NCBI GenBank assembly: GCA_905182995.1
Contig: CAJJDP010000073.1
Coordinates: 193,990-257,989 of the forward strand
Source of the DNA: Paramecium octaurelia
Taxonomy: Eukaryota; Ciliophora; Oligohymenophorea; Peniculida; Parameciidae
Length of the DNA: 64,000 nucleotides
Reading direction: 5' to 3'
Positions 10,488 through 22,501 of the stretch are shown here, piece by piece (the first letter of the stretch is position 1; the number at the start of each line of letters is the position of its first letter). The notes beneath the pieces were generated by a model. That model ran no database searches. It saw nothing but the letters and a program-made list of their open reading frames with translations, and had not been told where the DNA came from. The position numbers and the translations under genes were made by a program.

Positions 10488-11706
10488 ATGTTCAAAGTTG
10501 CCGTGTGTGCATTGTTAGTACTAGCCTCAACAGCCATAAACGTCTAATCCTCAATTTGGACAAGCAAAGACCAAAAAGCATTTGCTTAGATCCACCAATC
10601 TGGTTGGGGTAAGTTCATCTTGAACTATGCTGAACTCCATTTAACAACAGGAGGTATCCTTTCTGAGCTCAACTCTGAGATTGAGAAGCTTGTACTTATT
10701 GAGAGTTAATATGTTTATAGGTTGATGAATTGGAAGAGGAATTGGCTGGAGTTCATCATGAATACAACAGAAGAACAGATGTCCACCACAGAGAAGTCGG
10801 CAGACTTGAATAAGAAATCTAAGATAAGGAAAGAGGTACTTAATCGCTTTTACTATTTCATTAGAATTGTTCAATGCCCACGATTTCTATGACAACGTCC
10901 TCATCCCATAAGGAGAAAGATTTGCTGCCTAACTTGAATAATTATAAGAAAACATTGCTCATAACAGATAAACCCTTGAATAAGCAACAGTCTAAAGAGC
11001 CAATGATCACGAAACATTCGAATCTGAAGTTGTTGAACACAACGATGCTATTTCTGCTATTGACGAATGCTTATAATTGTTGAGCACAATTACAGCACCA
11101 TCTCTTGCTGAAGTCAAGAAGGTCTAAAAGAATTTGGCCAAAATCTAAAACTCATTGAAAAAGCACAACTAATTCCAAATCTTTGTTAAAGTCTTATTGG
11201 AAATCACAGTCGATTCCAACTTTGCTGACTAAGGTGCTCTTAGAGATGTAATTTCTAAACTCATATCCTATAGATTGTTGTTGCCTTCAATAACTTGAGA
11301 GTTGAATTGGTTGATTCACTCAATTAAATCACTGCTGATGAAGCTGAATAAGTTGCTGATTATAACGCTTAAGTCATTGCATTGAACTAAGAACACGCTG
11401 AATTCTAAAGAGCTGTTGTTGTTAAAAATGCTGAAATCGAAGCCAACACAAGTATTCATTTCAATCTAACTACTCATAGCCAAATAAGAATAAACCCTTG
11501 ACTTAATCGATGAACTTGATGAAGATTTGGCCACTCTTAATGGATAATTATAAGCTGAAAATGATGACTATGCCTTTGCCACTGATGTCTACAATGCAAC
11601 TGTTGCTGAATACAACAAAGAGATTAATGCTGCCAATTAAGCATTAGATTTGCTCAACCAACCAAGATTCCAAGACTATGTTAAATCATAACTCAAAGGA
11701 GCATGA
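10488..11706 (+). CDS. Trichocyst matrix protein (third type)
   Basis: Third trichocyst content protein, 368 residues. Signal peptide [16 protein letters not shown], then [20 protein letters not shown] and a long acidic coiled-coil body with repeated Ala/Glu/Asn-rich stretches ([20 protein letters not shown]). Introns at 10692-10720, 10836-10864, 11248-11273 and 11452-11479. Start chosen as the first ATG of the leader. Like other members it should be cleaved after the leader and again at an internal site, and stored in the trichocyst until calcium-triggered exocytosis. Distinct in sequence from the two upstream members. Confidence 0.88.
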
Positions 11707-11783
11707 TCTATTCCAAATATATCAAAAGCATATAAATTATTTTTAATTAATAATTTATTTCTCTATTTTAATAAAATTCACCA

Positions 11784-12606
11784 ATGTAAAATAAATGTTG
11801 CTGTCTACCCACTGAAAAGGCATTCCTCTTAATTGTGTACTTGGACATTAGCAGGATCATCTGGGGTTCTAAAGTATAATATTAGTTAGGAACTATTACA
11901 TGTGCATTCATGTTTCAAAGGGAATCTTCGTTGTCTCTTGTTATAACAATTTTGGATATCATTCTCATTGTATTTCAATCATCTCTTGCACTTTATATCA
12001 ATATGAGAGCGCTTAAATAAAATAACAAAAAGCCCATTTATATCTATAGGAAATTGAAATTACTCTTTGTTTTTTGCAATACTTTTGATAGATTAGTGGC
12101 CCCAATAATAAATTGTACATTGATCTTCAAAGATGTAATAACCCTAATATTTAGGATTAAAAAGAAGCAAGATCAGATTATTGTGTAGTTGATGTCTTTG
12201 TCGCCATAATAATCACAGCCATCATTTGGAATTTTATAGAGTATTATTTCTATACCATAGTCAAGGATTTTGTGTTGATACTTCAACGTTCTGGTACTTC
12301 CTAACCTTATTTTAGATAATAGATCATAGCGTTATTCAAAAGATAAGTCATTAAAGAAAGGCGACTCTAGTAATTTGGCAATTATGTATGAAGTTGTAGG
12401 CATGAGACCATTAATAAAAAGAAGAGGATAACAAGTTATTGATGCAGATAAAATTGAATAAGGACATCTTAAATCAAGTCAAGAGGCTTAGAGGATATAT
12501 GCATTGCCAATTCAATAGAATCAGAGTATAAGTTTATTAATTTTAAATAGATTTTTAAATTTTAGGATCATCATCTGGTTTAGTAGAAATTGATCTAATA
12601 TAATGA
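11784..12606 (+). CDS. Multi-pass membrane protein, unknown
   Basis: 251 residues; introns 12135-12154, 12294-12315 and 12526-12550. Starts MQNKCCCLPTEKAFLLIVYL, so a cysteine cluster lies just before the first hydrophobic segment. Further hydrophobic segments occur near residues 45-75 (SLVITILDIILIVFQSS), 90-115 and 135-165 (VVDVFVAIIITAIIWNFIEY), followed by a basic, Gln-rich cytosolic-type tail. About four membrane helices in all. No family recognised. It lies 77 bp after the trichocyst gene stop. Confidence 0.7.
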
Positions 12607-12639
12607 TTACATAAAATAATTCTATATTTATTTAATAAA

Positions 12640-13305
12640 ATGGACTTGAGTAGAGAACCCTTATCAATCAAGCTGGTAGTCATTGGGGATGGTAGTGTTG
12701 GCAAAACCTGCATTTTGCTAAGGTAATCTTTATCAAAATTGAAGTTACACTACAGATAAATTTCCAACTGAGTATGTTCCCACTGTTTTTGAGAATTACA
12801 TCACATCTGTTTCTCTTGATGGAAAACAAATTAATTTGAGTCTTTGGGATACTGCTGGCTAGGAAACTTATGATAAACTTAGAACTTTATCCTATTCATA
12901 GGCTGATGTCTTCTTAATAGTGTTCTCTGTAGTGGATAAATCATCATTTGATAATGCAAAAAATAAGTGGTATCCAGAATTAAGTCAAGGAGATTTAAAA
13001 AACATACCAAAACTTGTAGTGGGCAATAAGATAGATTGCAGAAATGAAATATCCTAAAAACATGTAAAATTTGAAGAAGTAAAATCTCTATAGATTTCTA
13101 ATAGGCTTTTGAGGAATTTAAATCTTAAAATTTAGTTTACAAAGAGTGCTCAGCTTTGACCTAAGAAGGGTTAAAGGAGCTATTTGAGGAGGCAATAAAA
13201 TAGGGATATGAATATAAATACAAGAATCCATAAATTTTGAAAAATTAGAACCAAAAGGATAGAGTTGAAGAGAAAGAAGAAAACTGTTGCTGCAAGGCTT
13301 TTTGA
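12640..13305 (+). CDS. Rho/Rac family small GTPase
   Basis: 205 residues; introns 12723-12744 and 13079-13104. P-loop GDGSVGKTC, effector region YVPTVFENY, switch II WDTAGQETYDKLR (the catalytic Gln is a TAG codon), NKID and SAL guanine-binding motifs. The C-terminus, ENCCCKAF, contains a CAAX-type end (CKAF) plus two extra cysteines that could be acylated, so membrane attachment is likely. The Rho insert region (RNEISQKH) is present. Rho proteins control actin and membrane traffic. Converges with the next gene, 47 bp between stops. Confidence 0.92.
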
Positions 13306-13352
13306 AATAGACTATTTTATAGTTTATTATCAATTAATATTCAATATTCCTA

Positions 13353-14133
13353 TCATATGGTGTACTAATACCAATTCTCCAATGTATTAAACACTAAAAT
13401 GAAACATTATTGATACTTATTTTTAGCTAAATTTTTTTTATATTCCAATTCTTTTTTTGTTTGATCCTTAAAATACTCGTTTTCTCTATTTTCTGCCTCC
13501 TGATAAAACCTGGTCAATTGATCTTTGTAATATTTTAGTTGTAGTTCATAATTATCAAATTCTGGGAGGTTTACTAAATTTACTATTTATGAAAAATAAG
13601 CAGCATAAATATTGTGATAGGTTTCTAAAAGTTCTTTTGGAGGTAGAATTGTATATGGTTTATAATAGCACTTGTTAGGATCAAAATACACTTACATAAA
13701 ATATCATAGCATTTTTAGCATTCTTTTTGAATTCCCCAATTTTTATGGTAAAGTCTGAGTGAGTAAATTCTATTCCTTTTCCTCTGACCTCTTTCTTTGA
13801 TTTTTTGGTAAATACTGATGCACTATCAAGAATTCTCAATAATTCATTCGAAGACTTAATGACGCATAATCCATTTTCTTTTTTGTTGCTTTCATCTTAA
13901 ACTAGTTTAATTTATTAATCAAAAACAAAGAATTGGTTTTCTCCTTCACTTAGTTAGATGACATTTTGCAAATTTTCCTGGTTTTTATTGTATTATTATT
14001 ATAATTGCAAAACTAAGATTTTTTGATCTCTTACTTTATTGATTGGTGGATTCTAAAATATCAACTCTAAAGTTCCATTTCTTTTCGTTTTAAATAATGG
14101 AATGCAATTAAAGGTTGGATATGAATTAAACAT
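13353..14133 (-). CDS. MED20: Mediator subunit 20-like protein
   Basis: 251 residues; one intron at 13671-13695. The central block KKEVRGKGIEFTHSDFTIKI with GEFKKNAKNAMIFYVSY-like sequence around the intron resembles MED20, where a similar RG...Y..DF.VK.G segment is conserved in the Mediator head module (RNA polymerase II transcription). The N-terminal strand-rich part (FNCIPLFKTKRNGTLELIFQ) and length also fit. The C-terminus is extended and charged (KYYKDQLTRFYQEAENRENE). The match is by memory and weak in places, so the name is tentative. Confidence 0.5.
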
Positions 14134-14479
14134 ACTGATTTGACTCAAAGTAAAAAACACAGGACATAATAATAATTAAATTAATTATTAAATTCCGAAG
14201 TATTTAATTGAATGATGTTTACTATTTGTGATACAAACTCATATAATCATTCTATAATATGAATATTTTGGACAAGGATAATTAACAAATAAAGGATATT
14301 GTAAATAGGATTGTAATCCACAAGGAATTAATTGCAATAATTAAAGATTCTATATAGATTAGACGTAAAAATTGAAATCAAGGGAAGAAATATTCAAAAT
14401 ATCATTATTATATATAATATATTGAGTAATATTAAAGATTTCAATATGCAACTCATTTCCATATATCAATATTTAATAA
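14134..14479. other. Short divergent spacer
   Basis: AT-rich 346-bp region between divergent starts (14133 and 14480), presumably both promoters. No gene seen. Confidence 0.5.
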
Positions 14480-15914
14480 ATGAAATAAATTCTCATTTTC
14501 GTAATCAGTCTATATCAAGTTCTGTGTTAAGATAAGCTACTCGCGGTGTAGGCCATTTGGAGACATGGAGCACGAAATCCTTACTATTGCAACTACGAAT
14601 GTGATCCAAATGTGGCAAAAGGAGATGCTGCATTATTAACACCAACTGGAATGAGACAATAATATGTATTGGGAAAATGGTTAAGATAAAGATACATCAC
14701 AGGGACTACTCCACTATTATCAACAATTTTTAATGAAAATGAGATATACATAGAAAGCTCTGATGTCAATAGGTAATCATAGATCCCTCATTTCTTAGGA
14801 CTCTGTAAAGTGCCTATAGTAATTTATAAGGAATGTATCCAGATGGACCTACTGTGCCTCATTTTGTAGATGAGAATGTTTCATTGCTTTTACCCCCCAA
14901 TAAGGGATCTGTCACACCTCCAGGTATTGGAGATGAGGCTTTACCCAAAAAAATCTAATTGATACCCATTCATACTAAACAAAGAGAAATGGACTATGCT
15001 GTTGCCATTGCATGTCCAAAAGGTACTGAAATGGTTGCCTCAAACAAAAAAACAGCTCTATATAAAGAGGTGAATGACGCTACTGCACAATTATATAAAG
15101 ACTTTAATGAATAATTAAAATTAACTGGAGATAAGCAGGTTAATGATTTCGTTGTCCTCTCTAATTACAGAGACACTTTCATTTGTAATAGATACAACGG
15201 AGAAAAAATGCCAGAGGATTTGAAAACTGAAACATTAAAAAAGATTGATGATATTTCCAATTTAGCATTTAGTCTTGAAAAATTCTAAACACCAGAGTAA
15301 CTATTTCTAAATATTTGAATTAGGTAAGTAAAACTTTTTTCAACTCCTTATTTCAAATAAGTTATTGATCATTTTGATAGCTTTTTGAATGGAAGTTCCC
15401 ATTTTAAATATTATGGATCTTCTTCTCATGATTCAACTCTTTTGGCCTTATTATCTGGTCTTAATTTGACTAGTGCTCAATGTTAAGCTGAAATTTATCT
15501 AAACAAAAATATTACTTATAAAAATTGCATAACATAGGTATAATATATCAATTTATTACTTTAGTATGTTGAGTTTGCTTCCAATATCATTTTTGAACTT
15601 TACAATAATTCAATCACAGGACCATATGTTAAAGTATTATACAATGGTGAATATATGCCACTTTGTTCAGTTGAAGCTAAGACTTGCAAATATTCAACTT
15701 TACGTTCTGTTTTTATGGCTTAATAAGTTGACTATAAAAAGGAATGCGGAATAGCAGGAGATAAGGGAATCCCTGTATAATTAATTCTTATAATTAGATT
15801 GAAGAGGAAACTCCTGGTTGGGCAATTGCATTTTTCATAATTGTCATCCTCTTACTTCTTGGTGGTTTAGCCATGGTCATAATTATTAAAAGAAAAGTAG
15901 CAGATTCAGAATGA
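14480..15914 (+). CDS. Histidine acid phosphatase, membrane-anchored
   Basis: 443 residues; introns 14773-14798, 15297-15323, 15538-15564 and 15775-15797. A signal peptide (KQILIFVISLYQVLC) leads to the catalytic signature IWRHGARNP (phospho-histidine), and the second catalytic pair is in SSHDSTLLALLSG. The C-terminus has one membrane helix (WAIAFFIIVILLLLGGLAMV) and a short basic tail, the layout of type I lysosomal acid phosphatases. It should hydrolyse phosphate esters in the lumen of lysosomes or at the cell surface. Several Asn-Gly-Ser/Asn-Leu-Thr sequons fit a glycoprotein. Stop lies 29 bp from the converging stop of the next gene. Confidence 0.92.
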
Positions 15915-15943
15915 GAATTTAGACATTTATAAATAAGATTATA

Positions 15944-18900
15944 TCAAGCAATTTTTTCATTAATCATTACTCTTTTGAATTGTCTTTAGAATTATTCATC
16001 ATAAAATAAAGTTCCTGAAGGCATCAAATATATGAACTTCTTTAACAAATCTAGTCTGCTTTGTTCAATCTTAAATGAATAATTTAAATAGTAGATTGTC
16101 ACGATTTCAAGTATAATGAAAACAGATACAAAAATCTAAAAATATAGCTTATTATTTTTACAAATATTTGAAATTACATATACATTGTTAATGAAGTGAA
16201 TTCTTCTTTTAGGGAAGTAGTAAGTTGCTGTAAAACATCAGATACCAAAGAAGCACCTTCTAATTCTAATTATTGATAAGCCTATCTAGTATCAAAATGA
16301 GTAGTATCATATTCGGTTTTTACACTGTTAATCATGTAATTTAACGAATTAATTAACCCTTTCGTCAGAACACCTTACATTACGTAATTACAAATAGAAT
16401 CTGCTTTGGTTTTGTATTTCTAAATATTAAATAATCCTTACATCACTCAAATTATCACAGACTGAATCTTAGGTTAAAATATTTACTATTTTTTCTGTTG
16501 AATCTCCAAATAAGAAATTCAAATCATTTACATTTACTAAACTGGATGCGATTTCTTACAAGGAATTTAAACTGCTTTAAATATGATCTTAAAATTATTA
16601 AATTTCTGTTTTATTTAAAAATGTAAATGTAGATTTGAAATATAATGCTTCCTTCCAAGCATAAATTATTAATACATTCACACTTGTATCGGATATTTTT
16701 TAATAATATAGAGCTGTTTGCTTATAATTATCCAAATAGTTTCTTATAATAATGTAAAATAATAGACTTAATCCAAAAAATATTAAATAATGGAAAATAA
16801 TTAAGAATAGCTATTTCTTCATTTGTAAAGATACTTGTCTCTTTTAATTTATTTATCTTTATTTAAAATGTTTTTACCGCGATTTTAAAGTTTTGTCAAT
16901 TCCATCTAAATCTAATTTATATCCATAAATCATATGTCTATTATTTTATATTTGTAACTAAAATTATTTCAATATCACAATATCCTATTCGTTTTAATGA
17001 AGATCTTAATTTCTTATAAGCGTTAGAATCTTATTCTTAAATTATCGTATTTGACCTTTGTGGTAGACCTTAACAATCACTATGAAGAAAGTCAAAACAT
17101 CAAATATTATAAGATAAATTTGAATATCCTTTAAATTTGCATCGCATAATGTAAATGTTGATTCTAAAGTGTAATTTTACAAGTCCAAAAATTTATTGAA
17201 TAATACTATATAATTTTTATAGGAATAATAAAAGTAGGGGCCATCTATTACAATTGTCTTAACTGTATATGCCAATTTATAATCGTATTAATAATTTAAT
17301 AGCAAATGTATGGCCTCACGAAATGTAATATTGTATTCCTTCCCAATGTTTGTTTTTTCATATAATGTTATAATTTAATAATTCTCCTACAAAAAGGGCT
17401 AGAATTCGGGAATATCTAACACTTTGGTTATACTAATTTTTAAGTCATCATAACCTGAAAGTAAGTTTGAATTTGGAAACTTTATCAAATATTAGTATTC
17501 ATTTTATGTAACAGCCTTTGTTGATAAAAGTGTATTATAAGTTATTATAGTATATCTTGTTAATAAAAATGATTCTATTGGCTAATAAACTTCATTTTTA
17601 ATGGATAGTAAATTCATTTGAGAAATATACTCTTTAATTTAATAGGTAGCAACAATCACTTTGATTGAAAATGTTAGGATTAATACTATATACATTAAAT
17701 AGAAAATATTGAAGGCAATCAAATTTTTAGATCTAGTTTGAGAGTTGATAATAGTGGAATATTGTGTAAATTTTTTATAAAAGGGAGATTTTTTAATTTT
17801 AGCAATGCTAGATAGATTAGAAGAATCTTCATTCTATTCGATTTATGCTTATTGTTTCTATTTATTAAACATTGAAGTTTCAGTGAATTTCTTATCATAA
17901 TTTTAATCATATTCTTAATGATTTTGTATTAATTCCAACTAAGCTTCCTATCTATCAGTGTTTAAAATTATTTATTTTTGGTTAAATTCATCTAAATCCG
18001 GAATATTAATTTCAATTTCCTCATCCATCTCACAAAAGTGTTCTGAATTCTATGTCATTTTAAATTAACTATATGAATTAGCTCTATCTAGTTTTAGATT
18101 ATCCACTTTCAATATATAATAAAATTAATTATCAACAAAAACTCTTTGAATTATTGTTAAATGGCAAGAATAAAATGAAATCTATTCAAAATCATCAAAA
18201 TTATAGTGAGTTTTAGATTTTGTTTTAGAATCCTATTCATCTTAATAATTAAAGAAATTGATAGGACAATTCTTTATGTCGAAGAGTTTTTCATCAATAT
18301 ATCTTTTGAATCCAGGAATCACTTTAGTTATATGTAGACCAATAATAAAGTCTATTTAATTTTCTTATATGTTAAAGCCATTTGTAAATAGATAAAGACT
18401 GATTTCTTGTAATCGCAAGTTAGAATCTACAAGCATTAATTATTTATCACTCTAAGGCGAACGATAAACTGTAATTATCTCAATGTTTTGGGTATTTTTA
18501 TAATTTAAATCCATGCAAATGTCTATAGGTTAAAATATACCCTTTCTTATCTAAATGAATGTTTCATCGATAGCCTAAAAATATTTATTTTACCCTTCCT
18601 ACAAAAATTTTTCTATTAATAACTAATGGAAGGTCTTTAATGATTGAGGAATCAATGAATGCAATTGATTTCCTTCTTTTAAAGTGAAGTTCTCATTCTA
18701 ACTTGCTGAATGATATTTTATCTAAATGTTTTATAGATCATGAATTTCAAAAATCACAAAATTAAAGGATTAATTAAAGAAATTAACCATTTCTGACTGG
18801 TGATGTTTAAGGATAATATCTTCATCTAATGCAATCGTTTAACTAAAATAGTAAGCATCAAGAAAGTTGTTTAGAATTTAAACTTAGTATGTCATCAGTA

Positions 18901-20630
18901 TACTTTAATTCTATATTGCTATTCATTAATAACATGATATTACTTGGGAATAATTCATAATTTGATTTTAACCTAGTTAGCAAGTGCTCTTACTCTGTCA
19001 AAATTTAATGAACTTTATTACTAAATACTTATTCAGATATCTTTTCCTTTTAGTTAAAACTCAAAAATTCTAATTTCGATTATAGAACGTCCTTAAATAT
19101 ACTTTGCACATCTATATTATTAGAGTTAATAATAGTAAGCTATTTAATGGCCTAAGATATAGCTTAATTATTTAATCTTAGTAATGAAGATTATTAGATC
19201 ATTTTATTTTGCATATTAGCAATGATCTTATCTTCTAAGATTTCAAAATAGATCTTATATAATGAATTCAATTCTGCTCTTATAACTAATTTAAATGTTT
19301 TTGATGCTATTTTAGATGGACTATTTTATGTATATCGAAATAACTATTCTATAATTTATTACGCTTCAACATAGAGACTCAAAACAATCAAGGTTTAAAT
19401 ATAATTAATGTATATCTATAACAATTTAAAAGGGGTCTTTATCTCTTCTGAAAGACATTCTAAACGCCTAAGAATCATTTGCAGTATAAATTGTTAAATA
19501 ATTTCAATGGATTACTTATTTAATTCTTTTGCTCTTATAGAATATAATTTTTCACTTTTATTTGAATTTTTTTCAACAAATTAATATAAAAATAATTGAT
19601 TTTTTATATTATCTAAACTTAGTCCATCAAAGACCATACATGATATATATTTTAATTCGTTTATTGACAATTATTCAAGATTTTTGTAGACCATGAATTA
19701 GTATAGTTCAACTTTAAGAGATTTCCTAATCACATATATTTATAAAGGGAACAAATATATCCAATCTCGAGTAAAAAAGTCAGGAAAAATGGAATTGAGA
19801 ATTCCCATCATTCCCAATAGTGTTCCAAAACTACTGAAAGAGATTATCAAATTTTAATAGTTACTTTTCATATGGATTTAATTGTACTAAATCTAGAGAA
19901 GTTTATGGAGAAAACTTATCATAATGAGGATTGATTAAATTATGATTGCACCTTACTTGTTTTCTAATAATACATAGCAAATAATTTGGAGGAATTTAAG
20001 AAATAAATTTATTACGCTAGTGTAAGATTAATTAATTGTTAAGTATTGTAATGATGGTATAAATTTAATGCTTCTATTTATCAATTACCATTATCCATAT
20101 AAAATTATTGTTTCTTCAAAAATCAAAAATACTCCCATACAAATTAAATACAATTGTGGTTGCTTCTATTTCAGCACGATCAGTAAACTCATCTCTATTA
20201 TGTTATTACCTATGTAGACCTTATTCACAAACAAAAAAGTGGCATTTATTTATACTATCAACCGTGTAATTTTTGAATTTAATTGGAGGTGATAAATTTC
20301 GTTTATAATATTCTTTTATTCTGATTTATTAACAATTACACAACTATATATCCAAATCCCTATTTGTATTTAAATAAATAGAAACATAGCAATAAAGAAC
20401 GTTGAATTATCGTCTTAAGTAAAAATGAATATATGGGGTCTAGTAAAAAATAAAACGATTTTAAAAGAATTTTCAATAGAAAATGTAGGCTATTCTAAAT
20501 AACTAATAATTTAAAGTTGGGCTATAAATCCAAAAATTAGTTAAATAAGTGTTGGTATTTCGGTGCTAAACTATTAAAAAACTAAAGTTGTTTTGATGAC
20601 ATTATTTAGTAAACTACATCGGCTAGTCAT
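15944..20630 (-). CDS. Giant multi-pass membrane protein, ciliate-type
   Basis: About 1,535 residues; introns at 18903-18933, 16420-16441 and 16136-16161 bring the exon total to a multiple of three. N-terminal third: several hydrophobic helices (FFIAMFLFIQIQIGIWIYSC, QLYLICMGVFLIFEETIILY) and FTRDWIYLFPLQIY. Middle: a long soluble helical region. C-terminal third: four more helices, including LFLIIFHYLIFFGLSLLFYI and FQIFIFVSVFIILEIVTIYY, with a Cys-containing block before GVLTKGLINSLNYMINSV. I recognise the overall pattern from large ciliate multi-TM proteins, some annotated with PAS-like regions, but no catalytic motif was seen. Function unknown. Confidence 0.82.
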
Positions 20631-21260
20631 TAGTTAAAGTTTATTATTTAAATAATAGTTATAGTATTTAAGAAATAATTCTTAATCAATATTTCCAACA
20701 TAAATTAATTATAATAAAAAAATAGGTATCTATTTATGACCATAAACTAATACATGATCACAACAATTTTTTAATTTTAATATATATAATAATTTCAATC
20801 AAATATTTTAGTCTGCATATCTTTCAAAATATAATATCATAACAATTATAAATAATGTTTAAGAAATACGTAATCGATTGTCTTCATATCTACATTCATC
20901 CTTCACAATTTAAAGAATATTTAATGCCATTTAGTTGAATCTACTGATTTTAGTTATTAATAACAAATAATTAGATAATCCTAAGAGTTTTTGTTTTGTC
21001 TTCAAACTGTTAAGAATTCCAGAAATGGCTAAATCTAAAATCTCTTATAGTGAGAATCAATATATTGTTTAGTCTAAATTCAAAACGAAGAATGATGATT
21101 TAATCAATAGATCAATCTAATTGATATTTTTTCTACTTTACTTTTTCTCTATGCTTCTTTTAATATCTCTACACATGATTAGAATATTATTGTTTATTGA
21201 CCAGAAAATATTTTGGATTCATAAAATAATTTCAAGAAAATCTCCTCTCAAAATAGATCT
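20631..21260. other. Upstream region of the giant gene, possible exons
   Basis: AT-rich. A plus-strand frame from ATG 21025 is free of TGA for about 135 codons and hydrophobic, but its relation to the candidate gene at 21261 is unclear. No assignment. Confidence 0.3.
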
Positions 21261-21644
21261 ATGGAAATTTCTATTCTAATAGAAAATGTAGCGGATTAAG
21301 TTCCTTCACACAACTAAACATATTATCATTTTTCTCTTGGTTTTTTTTTAAATTATTATATGTATAAAGGTATCACTATTTTCCCATTAACAATATTAAT
21401 TATCCAAAATGGTACCTATTATAATTCATACATATTAGAAGTAAAGTAATTTCATCATTTCAAAGGATTGATGTTCATTATGTATTTCAATCCATTTTCC
21501 AATATTCCTAAATTAAAACTTTATGTTTGTGATTCCTTTACCATTAAGAGTGAGTATTATGAGCATTAACAAAGTATTTTTACTTTTATCCATTCAATTT
21601 AGGTCTTAATCGTAAAAAATTATACTGGTCTTGAGCAGTTTTGA
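21261..21644 (+). CDS. Candidate gene, unknown product
   Basis: 127-codon TGA-free frame with protein-like composition (MEISILIENVADQVPSHNQT, KGLMFIMYFNPFSNIPKLKL, YVCDSFTIKSEYYEHQQ). It reads TAA/TAG as Gln like the real genes around it. An intron at about 21572-21600 would give a slightly different C-terminus. Because the frame is closed by TGA just upstream, this may be the last exons of a longer plus-strand gene whose 5' part (from about 21025) I could not join. No family recognised. AT-rich chance frames of this length are possible, hence low confidence. Confidence 0.4.
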
Positions 21645-22069
21645 ATATCACATTAAACTAACAACCAATAATATAATATGAAGCTGAATAAAATAATATT
21701 ATCCAAGATCTGCTATAATTAGTTCTCATGTGATTTTTGTTGAATTGCCTTTTCCTCTTAGAAATCTTCGAATTTAATTAACAAGAAATTTAAATTCATC
21801 ATGTAATAAATTAGTTTATTATTTATTTCTATGTAATTTATAAATATTTTTCTATAAATTGAGTTTTAGTTCTAAAAACAACTTGATAATTTTCAAACTT
21901 TATAGATATTTTATGCAATAGATACTCTGAGATAAAATAGGTAGAATTCTAGTTCAAAGTTTGAGTTAGGCTCATGAATAATAGAATGAAAGTAATCATT
22001 TAAACTCTCATATAGAATGCATATGAATTTTTTTTAATTTTTAAATTAAAATTATAAAGATTTTAATTG
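21645..22069. other. AT-rich stretch before eL33
   Basis: About 425 bp; no convincing coding frame, includes the eL33 promoter. Confidence 0.4.
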
Positions 22070-22501
22070 ATGAAGAGTGAATAATAGTAGAAAGGAGTCA
22101 CAAAAACAGTGAAGAAAGTAAAAGTGAACAAAAAGGCACCAGTGAGGTATATTGAAATATATGAGGAAGATTGTGGGTTAAGGCTGTATTTACAGGTTTT
22201 AGAAGATCTAAAGTTCAATAAAATGAAAATCAAGCTTTATTAAAAATCTAACATGTTGATGATGTGTCATCAAGCAGATTCTATTGGGGCAAGAGAGTTG
22301 CCTATATATATAAGGCCCACTCTCTTAAGAACAATACAAAATTTAGAGTAATGAATTTGAGTTAATATGAAGACTATTTGGGGTAGAGTGAGTAGATCAC
22401 ATGGATCAAATGGAATAGTGATTGCTAGATTCAATAAAAATCTTCCACCAAGAGCAATAGGATCAACTTTGAGAGTATTCTTGTATCCAAACAGGGCTTG
22501 A
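22070..22501 (+). CDS. RPL35A: 60S ribosomal protein eL33 (complete copy)
   Basis: Large-subunit ribosomal protein, 127 residues; introns 22147-22169 and 22348-22372. Matches eL33: LWVKAVFTGFRRSKVQQNEN, ALLKIQHVDD, FYWGKRVAYIYKA, TIWGRVSRSHGSNGIVIARF and the C-terminal LRVFLYPNRA. The N-terminus is longer than in animals and basic (KKVKVNKKAPV). The downstream CCT4 gene starts 75 bp after the stop. Its sequence from 22114 on is repeated after the N at 23457. Confidence 0.95.

Noticed and set aside
15944-20630. Several separate minus-strand genes in this span
   Set aside because: With three short introns the whole 4.6 kb is one open frame with consistent composition; no internal TGA followed by a fresh start was needed.
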